DNA from: Procambarus clarkii
Lineage: Eukaryota; Arthropoda; Malacostraca; Decapoda; Cambaridae
NCBI RefSeq assembly: GCF_040958095.1
Contig: NC_091172.1
Location: 29,271,654-29,335,653 of the forward strand
DNA: 64,000 bases
Direction: 5' to 3'
Positions 54,463 to 64,000 of the stretch are shown in pieces. Position 1 is the stretch's first letter. The number at the start of each line of letters is the position of its first letter. The position numbers and the translations under genes are program-made. The notes beneath the pieces are model-generated. The model did no database searches. It was not told the DNA's origin and saw only the letters and a list, made by a program, of their open reading frames with translations.

Positions 54463-54700
54463 TATAGCCGTGCCAAGGAACGAGGCCTCATCTTGACCAC
54501 AGATAATGAGCCGTGAATATTCAGATCTGGTCCCAACATGACAGACGGGGGACAATAAGAACACCTCGACCCATGACAGTAAGGGCGATCTTGTGTGCCT
54601 TATTGCCTAGTATGAGCGTCCTTACTGACCAGGGGCTGTGTTTCCTTATAGTCTCCACCGTTTTATTTTGCAACGCGTGCACTTTTCATCCATTGCAATA

Positions 54701-54701
<1 letters not shown>
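54463..54701. other. Unassigned spacer
   Basis: Nothing recognised. Confidence 0.35.

Positions 54702-54790
<89 letters not shown>
54702..54790. repeat. (TA)n microsatellite
   Basis: About 43 TA units with one TTATA break near the right end. Confidence 0.98.
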
Positions 54791-55047
54791 CTCCTGTCAA
54801 ACTGTCCCTCAGGTGAAGGGCTTCTATCTTTGCTAGTGTCTCTTGGGCCCTTCTCGCTCCGAGGTACACCACACTGAGTAAGGTGAAGAGTGGCAGTCTT
54901 TGGAGGCGAGAAGGGCGTAAGAGAGGTGTGCAGTATGCCACATTTCAATACATTCATTATACAACCGTCGATTGTATAATGTTTTGACTTTCGATCTATT
55001 TTTCTCTATTATGTCTATTATATATATTTCTCTCACACAGACATACC
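54791..55047. other. Unassigned sequence
   Basis: Nothing recognised. Confidence 0.35.
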
Positions 55048-55225
55048 CAGGATGCAGCCCGTAGCTGCTGTCTAACTCCCAGTTACCTATTTACTGCTAG
55101 GTGAAGAGGAGCATCAGGGTGAAAGAAACTGCCTATTTGTTTCTGCCTCTACCGGGCATTGAACCGGGACCCCCTTAGGACTACGACCCCAGAGCGCTGT
55201 CCACTCAGACGCGAAGCCCCCATAT
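55048..55225 (-). mobile_element. SINE-1, head and core
   Basis: Minus strand: head GCGTCTGAGTGGACAGCGCT, anticodon loop GTCGTAG (CGT, Thr-like), B-box CGGTTCAATGCCCGG. Then AGAAACAAATAGGCAG and core AGCAGTAAATAGGTAACTGG. The (GT)n tract begins within a few bases of the 5' end of the head. Confidence 0.88.
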
Positions 55226-55229
55226 GTAT

Positions 55230-55300
<71 letters not shown>
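55230..55300. repeat. (GT)n microsatellite
   Basis: About 34 GT units next to the SINE-1 5' end. Confidence 0.98.
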
Positions 55301-55301
<1 letters not shown>

Positions 55302-55882
55302 CTAAGGACGTTTCAATTTCTCTTCTAGCTTCTACTAACGACCGGTAACTAAAATATATATAACAGTTCCATTTAGCTCGCAATATTGTTCGTGGTATCA
55401 TTAGGCTAAACAACAATTACCCAATTAAATTTTTATATGAAACAAAAGGCACATATGATCATTAAACTGTAATTATGCTATTAATACAACAGCATTTTTT
55501 TAAAACCTTTATAGTTGAATAGGTACATAATACTCTCTAACCATTTTCTCCCATAATTGATTAACATTTTAGCCCCGACTGGTGTAAACTCAATAATTTC
55601 CTCCTCCACTAAGCAATATTCCTCACGTCAGCAACTTTGCACAAGGATAGTCAGCTCTTTAGGGGTTTAATCGGCTGTCTTTCCTCTTAACCGGATTCAT
55701 TTAAGGTTGGCCTATAATTAAACGAACATGGCAATGGTTGGTTATTTGATTATCCGTCATCACAAATATCGACAGTAAGTTAAGGCATCAAATCTCTACA
55801 TCAATCAAGACTGACACATGTTCATATCAGGGATTAATGACATGTAGAGGTGTACCTTACTTGCAGGTGTATGTGTGTTATA
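55301..55882. other. Unassigned AT-rich sequence
   Basis: No gene or family recognised. Confidence 0.4.
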
Positions 55883-55968
55883 TATATACATATGGAGCGG
55901 GTTAAGGCGTACCTGTTATGCCAGTTGCTGGAAGGCTTCTGTGCTGGCTAGGGTTCGAGTCTCCTGGT
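55883..55968 (+). mobile_element. tRNA-like sequence, class II shape, possible SINE head
   Basis: GAGCGGGTTAAGGCGTACCT, a long middle part, then B box GGTTCGAGTCTCC. The GGTTAAGGCG D-arm and the length resemble tRNA-Ser or tRNA-Leu, but no closed acceptor stem is clear. Confidence 0.4.
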
Positions 55969-56271
55969 GGGAAAGTGTTCTAAAGTTGTATACATATATA
56001 TATTATACATATTCAGTGAAAGTTTACAATACTCCTGGACTATATAAAGGACCAAAATATACTTGCTGATTGGTGAGAAAAGGTTGATACGCCTCAATGA
56101 AAGCCCCCCCAAACCATTCAAGGATTATTAGAACAGTCTCACATAATACAACATAGCAAGTCGAGGTAACGGAGCTAAAAGGTAAGATATTTAATTCCGA
56201 CAAATCCCCAAAGTTCACAGGTCAAGAGGAATGAATAAACTCTGGAGGTTTGCGGCCGCGAACGGTAGGAG
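55969..56271. other. Unassigned sequence
   Basis: Nothing recognised. Confidence 0.35.
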
Positions 56272-56348
56272 AGTTGTTGTTGTTGTTAAAGATTTGCTAC
56301 CTGGAACAAAGTTCCAAGCAGCACGGGCTATGGTGAGCCCGTAGTTGG
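56272..56348 (-). mobile_element. Twin-hairpin repeat R5, inverted copy
   Basis: Plus text TTGTTGTTGTTAAAGATTTG, GCTACCTGGAACAAAGTTCC and GCACGGGCTATGGTGAGCCC is the inverted element. Its CAA tail is at the left end, as expected. Confidence 0.75.
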
Positions 56349-56492
56349 AATTTATGGACGAGAAACCGCGACAACACGACAGGCTTGTAGAAGCTGCCCA
56401 GAGACTCTCAGCCAACAATTCTAGTTATAATGTCCACAGAAAAGCTCTTCGCGTCACCCAATAACAGCTTCAACATTATAAATGCTCTGCAA

Positions 56493-56575
56493 GCTGTTAT
56501 CTTGAGATGATTTCGGGGCTTAGCGTCCCCACGGCCCGGTCCTCGACCAGGCCTCCAGGCTGTTCGACCAGGCTA
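56493..56575 (-). mobile_element. SINE-1 tail type I fragment
   Basis: Plus text GTTATCTTGAGATGATTTCG, GCCCGGTCCTCGACCAGGCC, then CAGGCTGTTCGACCAGGCT. Confidence 0.8.
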
Positions 56576-57248
56576 TCCTCACAATACACAACAATTCTAA
56601 CGTCATCGACTGCGTCAGAAATTCAACACATACGTTAAAATTTAACGCACCGCAATATTGTCGTATCCTCTGAGGAACGATATCAAGAGGTTAGGATACT
56701 TGTCTAAGTTCACAGGATTGTGCCCAGTCAAGCCCACTTCAAATTTGCCGCTGATCAAATCTTCAGAAAGAGAAAAATCCGGCCCAGTAAACGACACTTC
56801 GGTAATGATCTGTTCCGTTATTGGTTCAGTCTGGTGCTTCACCATTGTCCAATGGAAGGCATTTTACTGCAGTTATAGTTTAATTAAACAATAAACTTAC
56901 TCCTGAATTCACGTTGATGAAGCGAAGGATGTGTAATGGCGAATGTCATTCCTCATGCTCAAGCTGGGGCTGTACCGGGCTGTCATTCATTCTGGGGCAT
57001 TTCCCAGGTGTGGGGAATGGTGTGGTGACTGTACCGTCCAGTACAGTCACCACACTGGACTGTGCACATCTTCCAGAGGACGTTTGTACATGATGCCATG
57101 AGCGTGCACACACACAGGCACTGTACAAGCACGTATGGACGAGTACAAGTCACTATCACTAAGCACAGGAGAGGCCACAATAGCCACTCAACAACAAGGT
57201 GACCACCATCACTCGGGAGTGTTGCAACTGACGACAGGTAAAGTGATA
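56576..57248. other. Unassigned sequence with a perfect hairpin
   Basis: 57020-57034 (GTGTGGTGACTGTAC) and 57041-57055 (GTACAGTCACCACAC) are perfect reverse complements around the 6-base loop CGTCCA. No gene recognised. Confidence 0.5.
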
Positions 57249-57368
57249 GTGATCACAATCGACTTTAGAATGGTCCAGGACGAACTGAAACGTCGTCGTC
57301 CCTTCACCTTCTAGTGTGTGGTCTGGTCAACATACTTCAGCCACGTTACTGTGACTCATCGCCTGCAC
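57249..57368 (+). mobile_element. Dispersed repeat R4, full copy
   Basis: TCACAATCGACTTTAGAATG, CTGAAACGTCGTCGTCCCTT, TAGTGTGTGGTCTGGTCAAC, TGTGACTCATCGCCTGC. Confidence 0.88.
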
Positions 57369-57930
57369 AGGTAAAGTGACACTGCTATTGCAATGAACGG
57401 ACAGCAGAAGGCGGTGGAGTTGCAACAAACCTTAAATATGCAGGAATGCAACATCTTGGCATTAGACCTCAGCTGCAAGTGCCGATAATGTGTGTTGCAA
57501 TAGTGGAGTGATGTCTGAAGACTGTAAGGAATGCATTGTTGCAAAGTTGACCGAATGCAGCAACACAAGACACCCCCCCCCTCCCCCTAAAACAGCCACA
57601 CAGACTCCCCTTACAATTTAAAATCAAAACAAGATATTAACTAGAATTTAAAAATTGACTTCTTAGAAACCTTCTTAGCTCCTGTCTAATATCTCCGAGG
57701 ACAACTATTCTCAAAATATTCTTCCACGTGTGTAAATGAAGAGCTTCGTCGTCAGCTGAAGATTCTCAGTATTAAGTAACTCTGGGGATACAATGTGCAG
57801 AGTAGAATCATCATGTTCATCATATCCAGAACGGTTGGCACTGTGACTTCGCCACACAGCTGGGGACACAGAGTAGTGACAGTGCTCGATAGAGGGGCAT
57901 GATATACAAGGTAGTGCAGCTGCAGGCCAA
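57369..57930. other. Unassigned sequence
   Basis: No gene or family recognised. Confidence 0.4.
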
Positions 57931-58180
57931 GGGCCAGATTCACGAAGCAGTTACACAAGCACTGCCGAACCTGTCCATCTTAATCTTTGACGACTTTGTT
58001 TACAATTATTAAACAGTTAATGAGCTCCGAAACACCAGGAGGCTGTTTATAACAATAACAACAGTTGATTGGCAAGTTTTCATGCTTGTAAACTGTTTAA
58101 TAAATGTAACCAAAGCCGTCAAAAATTGAGGAAAGATGTACACGTTCGTAAGTGCTTGCGTAAGTGCTTCGTGAATCTGG
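57931..58180. mobile_element. Long-TIR MITE (fold-back element), 250 bp
   Basis: Left GGGCCAGATTCACGAAGCAG and right CTTCGTGAATCTGG are inverted. Similarity extends inward for about 90 bases at roughly 85%. The centre has CACCAGGAGGCTGTTTATAA and CAACAGTTGATTGG. It has the same length and arrangement as 19099-19348. Confidence 0.88.
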
Positions 58181-58619
58181 AGTCAAGTGTGATACTTACG
58201 TAGGGAAAGAGAAGAAAACTTGCAAAATAACACTATTGTTGTTACAGATAAAAGTACTGTCGTTTAAATTACCGATACACAAGTGCAAAATATGCAACTG
58301 GGAAGCTAATATGCATTTTCAATTGCACATAAATACATTACTGTATCTGCAACAGCGAGGCTTTATGTAACAGTTGAACAATACGTTGAATTTTATCTGC
58401 CCTACACTGGACCAGGAAGATATACACAGCCTGTTAATATCTATAACAACACAGTAATGGCAATACGTATTGAACAGGAGACCCCCCCCCCCGCCCCTCC
58501 AACATTCCCACAACGCTTCCCTCCAACTCCCTCCCTCCATTCTCCATCTTCTCTTCCCCCCCCCTCTCCATCACCTTCCCAGTCCCTCCTTAGGGTCAAA
58601 TTAAGGAGGTTGCCAAGAA
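58181..58619. other. Unassigned sequence
   Basis: A C-rich patch lies at 58480-58570. No gene recognised. Confidence 0.4.
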
Positions 58620-58711
58620 GTATACACACACACGCACACAGCTGAATGACCCAAAACTGAATGAACCAAAGAGCCAAAGCTCAACCCCCCCGCAAGCACA
58701 AATAGGTGAGT

Positions 58712-58777
<66 letters not shown>

Positions 58778-58845
58778 CTGAATGACCCAAAACTGAATGA
58801 ACCAAAGAGCCAAAGCTCAACCCCCGCAAGCACAAATAGGTGAGT

Positions 58846-58938
<93 letters not shown>

Positions 58939-59060
58939 ATCCCTCCGAGCCTCGATCCGGGAATGTATGTATGTATGTGTGTGTGTGTGTACACTCACCT
59001 ATTTGTGCTTGCGGGGGTTGAGCTTTGGCTCTTTGGTTCATTCAGTTTTGGGTCATTCAG

Positions 59061-59154
<94 letters not shown>

Positions 59155-59224
59155 ACTCACCTATTTGTGCTTGCGGGGGGGTTGAGCTTTGGCTCTTTGG
59201 TTCATTCAGCTTTGGTTCATTCGG

Positions 59225-59296
<72 letters not shown>

Positions 59297-59396
59297 ACTC
59301 ACCTATTTGTGCTTGCGGGGGGGTTGAGCTTTGGCTCTTTGGTTCATTCAGCTTTGGTTCATTCGGCTGTGTGTGTGTGTGTGTGTGTGTGTTTGC
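58620..59396. repeat. Compound satellite: LINE/SINE tail plus (AC)n, inverted about its centre
   Basis: Two plus-strand units (tails 58640-58708 and 58780-58848) and three minus-strand units (58992-59068, 59151-59228, 59296-59370) share GAACCAAAGAGCCAAAGCTC, AACCCCCGCAAGCACAAATA and GGTGAGTGTACACAC. Each is followed by a long AC/GT tract. The two orientations face each other across the single-copy segment 58936-58975. Confidence 0.93.
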
Positions 59397-60292
59397 CACT
59401 CTCGTCTTCCTCCTTAAACTTAAAATTTACAAATAAAATTGTGGATAGTTGCAAAGGAGCATTTAATATTTCCCGAGTTATGTATTACTAATTTATCGTG
59501 AATCAACATTCACTGGACTTGGGTTTCATTATTTAAGATTTTGTCCTAAATTATCTAATATGTTAATAAAAAAAACTTAATACAGCTTTAAAAATATGCT
59601 CTCACTATATATAATTTTATGCAAATAAAAATTTGACCGAGTCTTTGATGATCTTGCAATTTCCCAGCAAAATATTTTATAGATTTTTTATGAAATTTCT
59701 GAAATCCCAAATCCTCACGCGATGTTAAAATTCCCACAGTTCCGAAAGAGATTTATTAAAAAAAAAAAAATTGTGTGCTAACCAGGTACCTCAATCTTAA
59801 AGACCGTAACGCTGCGAGAATCACCAGTTATCGTATTACTGAAACTTATGGAAGAAGGAAATCATTGAACCTTTTGAGACAAGTGTCTCGTGGATCACTT
59901 TAAGTGTTGAAGCCGCCAGGCACAACACGTAGGGGTCGGGTAGTGGGGGGGAAGACTCACGATATCATAAAACATGTTATCTGCGAACATAAGGTTATCT
60001 CTTACCGTACAGGATTGCCCCTAAGGCAAGCGGGTTGTGTCGTGGGGTTAAGTCAGTAGTTCGACCTCGGAATGGCCTCAATACAAGTCTGTAATTACAG
60101 TCCTCCTGTCCCGACAACAGGGATTATATTCACAGTAGTTCCGCGGACGGCCGCACTGTCACTCACAGAGGCGAGACTGCACTGCTTGTCGCCTCTAGTC
60201 TCGATCTTAAAAACTTTAGAAACGATTCATATCGCCTCACTGAGACCCGTGTTGAGCAGCTCCGAGTGTTCGACTCCCTTTGTTTACTCTCT
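59397..60292. other. Unassigned AT-rich sequence
   Basis: About 900 bases. A poly-A run lies near 59757-59770. No gene recognised. Confidence 0.45.
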
Positions 60293-60640
60293 AATTCAGC
60301 CCGTAATCATCGTTAATCAAATGCTCGTTAATCTCGCTGCCAAAACGCGTATTTATAAATAAAAAGCGGTTTGCACACGACTCACAAGTGATGAAATTCG
60401 ATCATTTCTCAACGAGTGCTTGACTCACGACCTCTGCTCCAATCACCACGCTGTAAATGCTTCACCCGCGTACTTCAAATAGTCGCCAACGGACCGTAAA
60501 CACCTAACCTAACCTTCGTCTCACTTTACATCGAAATGTAATATAAAATAATATTAACTTACATACGAGAACAGACTAAATTTTAATACACAGTATATTA
60601 AATTTTTGAATAAGCCTGCGGATGTGGGGGGGGGAGGGGG
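60293..60640 (+). mobile_element. Dispersed repeat P2, copy 2
   Basis: ATTCAGCCCGTAATCATCGT, AAAAGCGGTTTGCACACGAC, TGTAAATGCTTCACCCGCGT and AATATTAACTTACATACGAG align in order with 35928-36225. Confidence 0.75.
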
Positions 60641-60696
60641 GTACGCCGATCTAACGAGGTTAGTCTGAGGTCGGGGTACAGACACACACATACAAT

Positions 60697-60852
60697 GCGA
60701 GGAACAATGGGCAGAGTTTCTTTCACTCTGATGCTCCTGTTACCTAGCAGTAAATAGGTACCTGGGAGTTAGACAGCTGTTACGGGCTGCTTCCTGAGTG
60801 TGTGTGTGTGTGTGTGTGTGAGTGTGCGGAAAAAAAATGTTAGTAAATTGTT
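60697..60852 (+). mobile_element. SINE-1, core and partial tail II
   Basis: GAACAATGGGCAGAGTTTCT, TTACCTAGCAGTAAATAGGT, AGCTGTTACGGGCTGCTTCC, a GT run, then GGAAAAAAAATGTTAGTAAA TTG. The head is truncated and the terminal tail is missing. It is joined to a hairpin. Confidence 0.85.
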
Positions 60853-60943
60853 AGCATCTTATTGCTTCTTAATTACAATTATTACTTAACCTATACCGTT
60901 GATAGGTTAAGTAATAATTGTAAATAAGAAGCAATAAGATGCT
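60853..60943. repeat. 41-bp-arm inverted repeat (hairpin)
   Basis: 60853-60893 and 60903-60943 are reverse complements at 40 of 41 positions around a 9-base loop. The right arm is the start of repeat P1. The left arm plus loop base pairs copy it in reverse, including ACCGTT, which matches AACGGT upstream of P1 at 34665. Confidence 0.92.
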
Positions 60944-61095
60944 TATCTTAACATACTAAGAAGGTTAGGTGAGGTCGGTGTTTTCTATGAAACTTTTCAA
61001 GGTAAACTAAAATATTCACAATCAATTAGTATGCCACATATGCACTTATTAAATAAGCCAATATTGACTGTACGCAAGTGCGAGAACGGGTTGAA
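60897..61095 (+). mobile_element. Dispersed repeat P1, copy 2
   Basis: TAGGTTAAGTAATAATTGTA, GCTTATCTTAACATACTAAG, GGTTAGGTGAGGTCGGTGTT and GCAAGTGCGAGAACGGGTTG, nearly identical to 34665-34870. Confidence 0.85.
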
Positions 61096-61308
61096 CCGCT
61101 GCATATTCCAGCTTTGGTTTAACAAAAGTTGTGAAAAATTTCTTTATAAAGAGATCACAAGGAGACATGATTATTACATACAAGATACTCGGTTTGAGTT
61201 GAAATGTTATTTAATATATATAAAAATACTAAAACATTAGGGTGAAAATATGAAATGAGCCAGAGGGACGTAAAGAAATACTTCTCTAGCTAACAGTGAA
61301 AGGGCTGA
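61096..61308 (+). mobile_element. Probable small LINE fragment
   Basis: One frame reads RSQGDMIITYKIL at about 61153-61190, the same motif as RGDMIATYKILR at 52970. The rest is unassigned. Confidence 0.5.
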
Positions 61309-62300
61309 GCCAATACAGCAAGCAGTGAGACATTACAGTAAGCAGTGCGACATTACAGCAAGCAGTGAGACAATACAGCAAGCAGGGAGCCATTACAGCA
61401 AGCAGGGAGCCATTACAGTAAGCAGTGAGACATTACAGCAAGCAGTGAGTCATTACAGTAAGCAGTGAGACATTACAGCAAGCAGGGAGACATTACAGTA
61501 AGCAGTGAGACATTACAGCAAGCAGGGAGACAATACAGCAAGCAGTGAGACATTACAGTAAGCAGTGAGACAATACAGCAAGCAGTGAGACATTACAGTA
61601 AGCAGTGAGACATTACAGCAAGCAGTGAGTCATTACAGTAAGCAGTGAGACAATACAGCAAGCAGTGAGACATTACAACAAGCAGTGAGTCATTACAGTA
61701 AGCAGTGAGACATTACAGCAAGCAGTGAGTCATTACAGTAAGCAGTGAGACATTACAGCAAGCAGTGAGTCATTACAGTAAGCAGGGAGACATTACAGCA
61801 AGCAGTGAGTCATTACAGTAAGCAGGGAGACATTACAGCAAGCAGTGAGACATTACAGTAAGCAGTGCGACATTACAGCAAGCAGTGAGACATTACAGTA
61901 AGCAGTGAGACATTACAGTAAGCAGGGAGACATTACAGCAAGCAGTGAGACATTACAACAAGCAGTGAGTCATTACAGTAAGCAGGGAGACATTACAGCA
62001 AGCAGTGAGACATTACAACAAGCAGTGAGACATTACAACAAGCAGTGAGTCATTACAACAAGCAGGGAGACATTACAGCAAGCAGTGAGTCATTACAGTA
62101 AGCAGGGAGACATTACAGCAAGCAGTGAGTCATTACAGTAAGCAGGGAGACATTACAGCAAGCAGTGAGTCATTACAGTAAGCAGGGAGACATTACAGCA
62201 AGCAGTGAGACAATACAGCAAGCAGTGAGACATTACAACAAGCAGGGAGACATTACAGCAAGCAGGGAGACATTACAGTAAGCAGTGAGACAATACATTA
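61309..62300. repeat. 20-bp satellite, ~50 units (1 kb)
   Basis: Unit GCAAGCAGTGAGACATTACA with GTAAGC, AGGGAG, GAGTCA and CAATACA variants. In 61630-62220 many units alternate GCA/GTA and GTGAGT/GGGAGA, forming a 40-bp dimer repeat. Confidence 0.97.
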
Positions 62301-62630
62301 AGCAATACAGACTAAATACGTACATAGTTTTAAAAGCATGAGTAACCAGAAAGTCGGGGGGGGGGTTATCACATCATATGATTGTCAGTTACACAGGCAG
62401 GGTCCAGGAGCTAAAAATCGACCCCCTGTAATGCCCTCAAGGAGAGGAAAAAATTCCAAACTCTTCTAAATACGGCCGCATACACAAACACACGTGAAAA
62501 GTTATGAACACAATCCTTTGCGTAAACAATCATACAAACAGACAAACAGAAACACAAACACCAATCAAACGCAGCGTCCCAACACAAGCTCACACACGCA
62601 CGCACGCACACACGCACGCAATACACACAC
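62301..62630. other. Unassigned sequence
   Basis: AC-rich towards the right (62590-62625). No gene recognised. Confidence 0.4.
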
Positions 62631-62656
62631 TGGGGCCTCGTGGCTGAGTGGACAGC
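62631..62656 (+). mobile_element. SINE-1 head fragment fused to a LINE
   Basis: TGGGGCCTCGTGGCTGAGTG GACAGC matches the 5' end of the SINE-1 head. The next bases, GCTGGAAGATGAC, belong to LINE coding sequence. Confidence 0.7.
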
Positions 62657-63749
62657 TGCTGGAAGATGACAAATGTGGTACCAATTTTTAGGAAAGGTGA
62701 CAGAGGCACCTAACTACATGTCATTATCGCTAACAAGCCTCCCCCCCCCCTACAGAGCACTCGAAAAAGTAATCATGGTACGATTAGTTACACACATAGA
62801 GAGAATTAGGTAAGCCAACAAACACCAACATGGCTTTAGGGAAGGGGAAAACATGGGTAAGGATCCTATTAGGGTTCTACGACAAGGTAACGGAAATAAG
62901 GTAAGACAGAGAAGGTTGGGAAGATTGCATATTTTTGGAATGCTAAAAAGTCTTTGACACAGTTCTTGGCGGTCGATTACAAACTCAAGAAGCAGGCGGG
63001 AGTAAGCGGAAAGGCCCTAACATGGGTAAGGAGTTACCTAACAGGCAGGAGCCAGAGAGTAACAGTAATGGGGCGAGGAGTCGAACTAGAGTAAAGTAAC
63101 AAGCGGAGTTCCTCAAGGATCGGTGCTGGGACAATACTATTTCTCATATATGCAAATGACATATTTACTGGAGTTCAGTCACAAATGTCGATGTTTCCAG
63201 ATGATGCAAAATTAATGAGAAGAGTTGTGACAGATGAGGATTGTAGGATCCTCCAAGAGGACTGAAACAAGTGGCAGAGATGGCCCGAGAAATGGCTACT
63301 GGAGTTCAACACGAGCTAGTGTAAAGTGATGGAAATGGGAACAGCAGACAGTAGGTCAAAGGGACACTTCACAATGAAGGGAAACTACCTTTACGTAACG
63401 AATAGAGAAATATCATCAGCATACTCTACACTAGCAAAAGTCAAAACATCATTCAGGAACTTAAATACGGAGGCATTTAGATCACCGTATACCCTTATGT
63501 GAGACCAGTTTCAGAGTATGCCGCACCATCTTGGAGCCCCCGCCTGAGAGAACACTTAAGGAAACTCGGAAAAGCTTTAGAAGTTGGCGACGAGGCTTGT
63601 CCTGGAATTGCGAGAGGTGGGATATGAAGAGAGTCTGAAGGAACTAAACTTGGCAGGAATTAAACAGGAATATCATTGCTGTAAACAACCGATGGCTAGA
63701 AAGGCGGGATCCAAGAGTCAATGCTCGATCCTGCAGGCACAAATATGTG

Positions 63750-63750
<1 letters not shown>
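62650..63750 (+). pseudogene. CR1/jockey-type LINE reverse transcriptase, broken
   Basis: The order of motifs is that of a non-LTR retrotransposon RT. WKMTNVVPIFRKGDRG lies near 62655-62700. SGVPQGSVLGQ is at 63102-63133. FLIYANDIFTGVQSQMSMFP and DDAKLM are at 63138-63215, so the catalytic box reads FPDD where F/Y-A-D-D is usual. WLLEF lies near 63290, EYAAPSWSP near 63513, ATRLVLELREVGYEESLKEL near 63585. Many stops and frameshifts break it and no ORF1 or endonuclease is in view. The end (GGCGGGATCCAAGAGTC, AGGCACAAATATGTGAGTAC) resembles the LINE 3' end and SINE-1 tail II, and runs into (AC)n. This is a dead copy. The clade assignment (CR1-like rather than RTE or jockey proper) is uncertain. 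Confidence 0.88.
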
Positions 63751-63751
<1 letters not shown>

Positions 63752-63820
<69 letters not shown>

Positions 63821-63831
63821 ACCCACCCACC

Positions 63832-63888
<57 letters not shown>
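63752..63888. repeat. (AC)n with (ACCC)n centre
   Basis: AC at 63752-63816, six CCCA units at 63817-63841, AC again to 63888. It starts at the end of the LINE tail. Confidence 0.98.
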
Positions 63889-64000
63889 CAGTGTCAAAGG
63901 TTTTATACATTCCCGTCGCCACACAGTCGCACAGAAATATGAGGCAGGGAATTGCAGCCAACATTTCCTTGTGTGTTGAAGGTAGCATAATGTTGAATCA
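63889..64000. other. Unassigned sequence at window edge
   Basis: Nothing recognised. Confidence 0.3.

Overview
This window looks like non-coding nuclear DNA from a eukaryote, most probably a decapod crustacean (crayfish, lobster, crab or shrimp). The reasons are very long AC, AG and AT microsatellites, dozens of minisatellites, and several tRNA-headed SINE families whose sequences I associate from memory with decapod genomes. I could not test that association here. I find no intact host protein gene, rRNA, functional tRNA, bacterial operon, CRISPR array or prophage. By my rough tally tandem repeats fill about a quarter of the window. Dispersed transposon copies fill much of the rest, with AT-rich unassigned sequence between them.

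Layout. 0-13 kb: an inverted-repeat SINE at the very start, then a chain of minisatellites (units 16, 32, 30, 22-24, 32, 34, 31, 23, 28, 31 and 52 bp) broken by SINE copies and one LINE zinc-finger remnant. 13-29 kb: SINE copies, two fragments of a CR1/jockey-type LINE, a long-inverted-repeat MITE, and 46-bp and 30-bp arrays. 29-37 kb: a 1-kb array of a 35-bp unit, a 1.5-kb array of a 22-bp palindromic unit, a 20-bp array, and a 16-unit array in which 13 units carry a perfect TGACGTCA. 37-46 kb: a near-complete tRNA-Thr-like SINE, a 1.8-kb array of a 10-bp unit with higher-order structure, LINE pieces in both orientations, and compound microsatellites. 46-58 kb: arrays of 20-25, 25, 14 and 23 bp, further SINE and LINE ends, and a second good MITE copy. 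58-64 kb: a SINE/LINE tail plus (AC)n compound satellite that turns back on itself, a 1-kb array of a 20-bp unit, and the longest LINE reverse-transcriptase remnant.

How the parts relate. The main SINE has a tRNA-Thr-like head, a shared core and one of two alternative 3' tails. One tail matches the 3' end of the LINE whose broken reverse transcriptase lies at several places here, so this looks like a LINE-SINE partnership. Several microsatellites start exactly at short runs inside SINE copies, and several elements carry fold-back inversions. The very long open frames in the arrays follow from units that lack stop codons and should not be annotated as genes.
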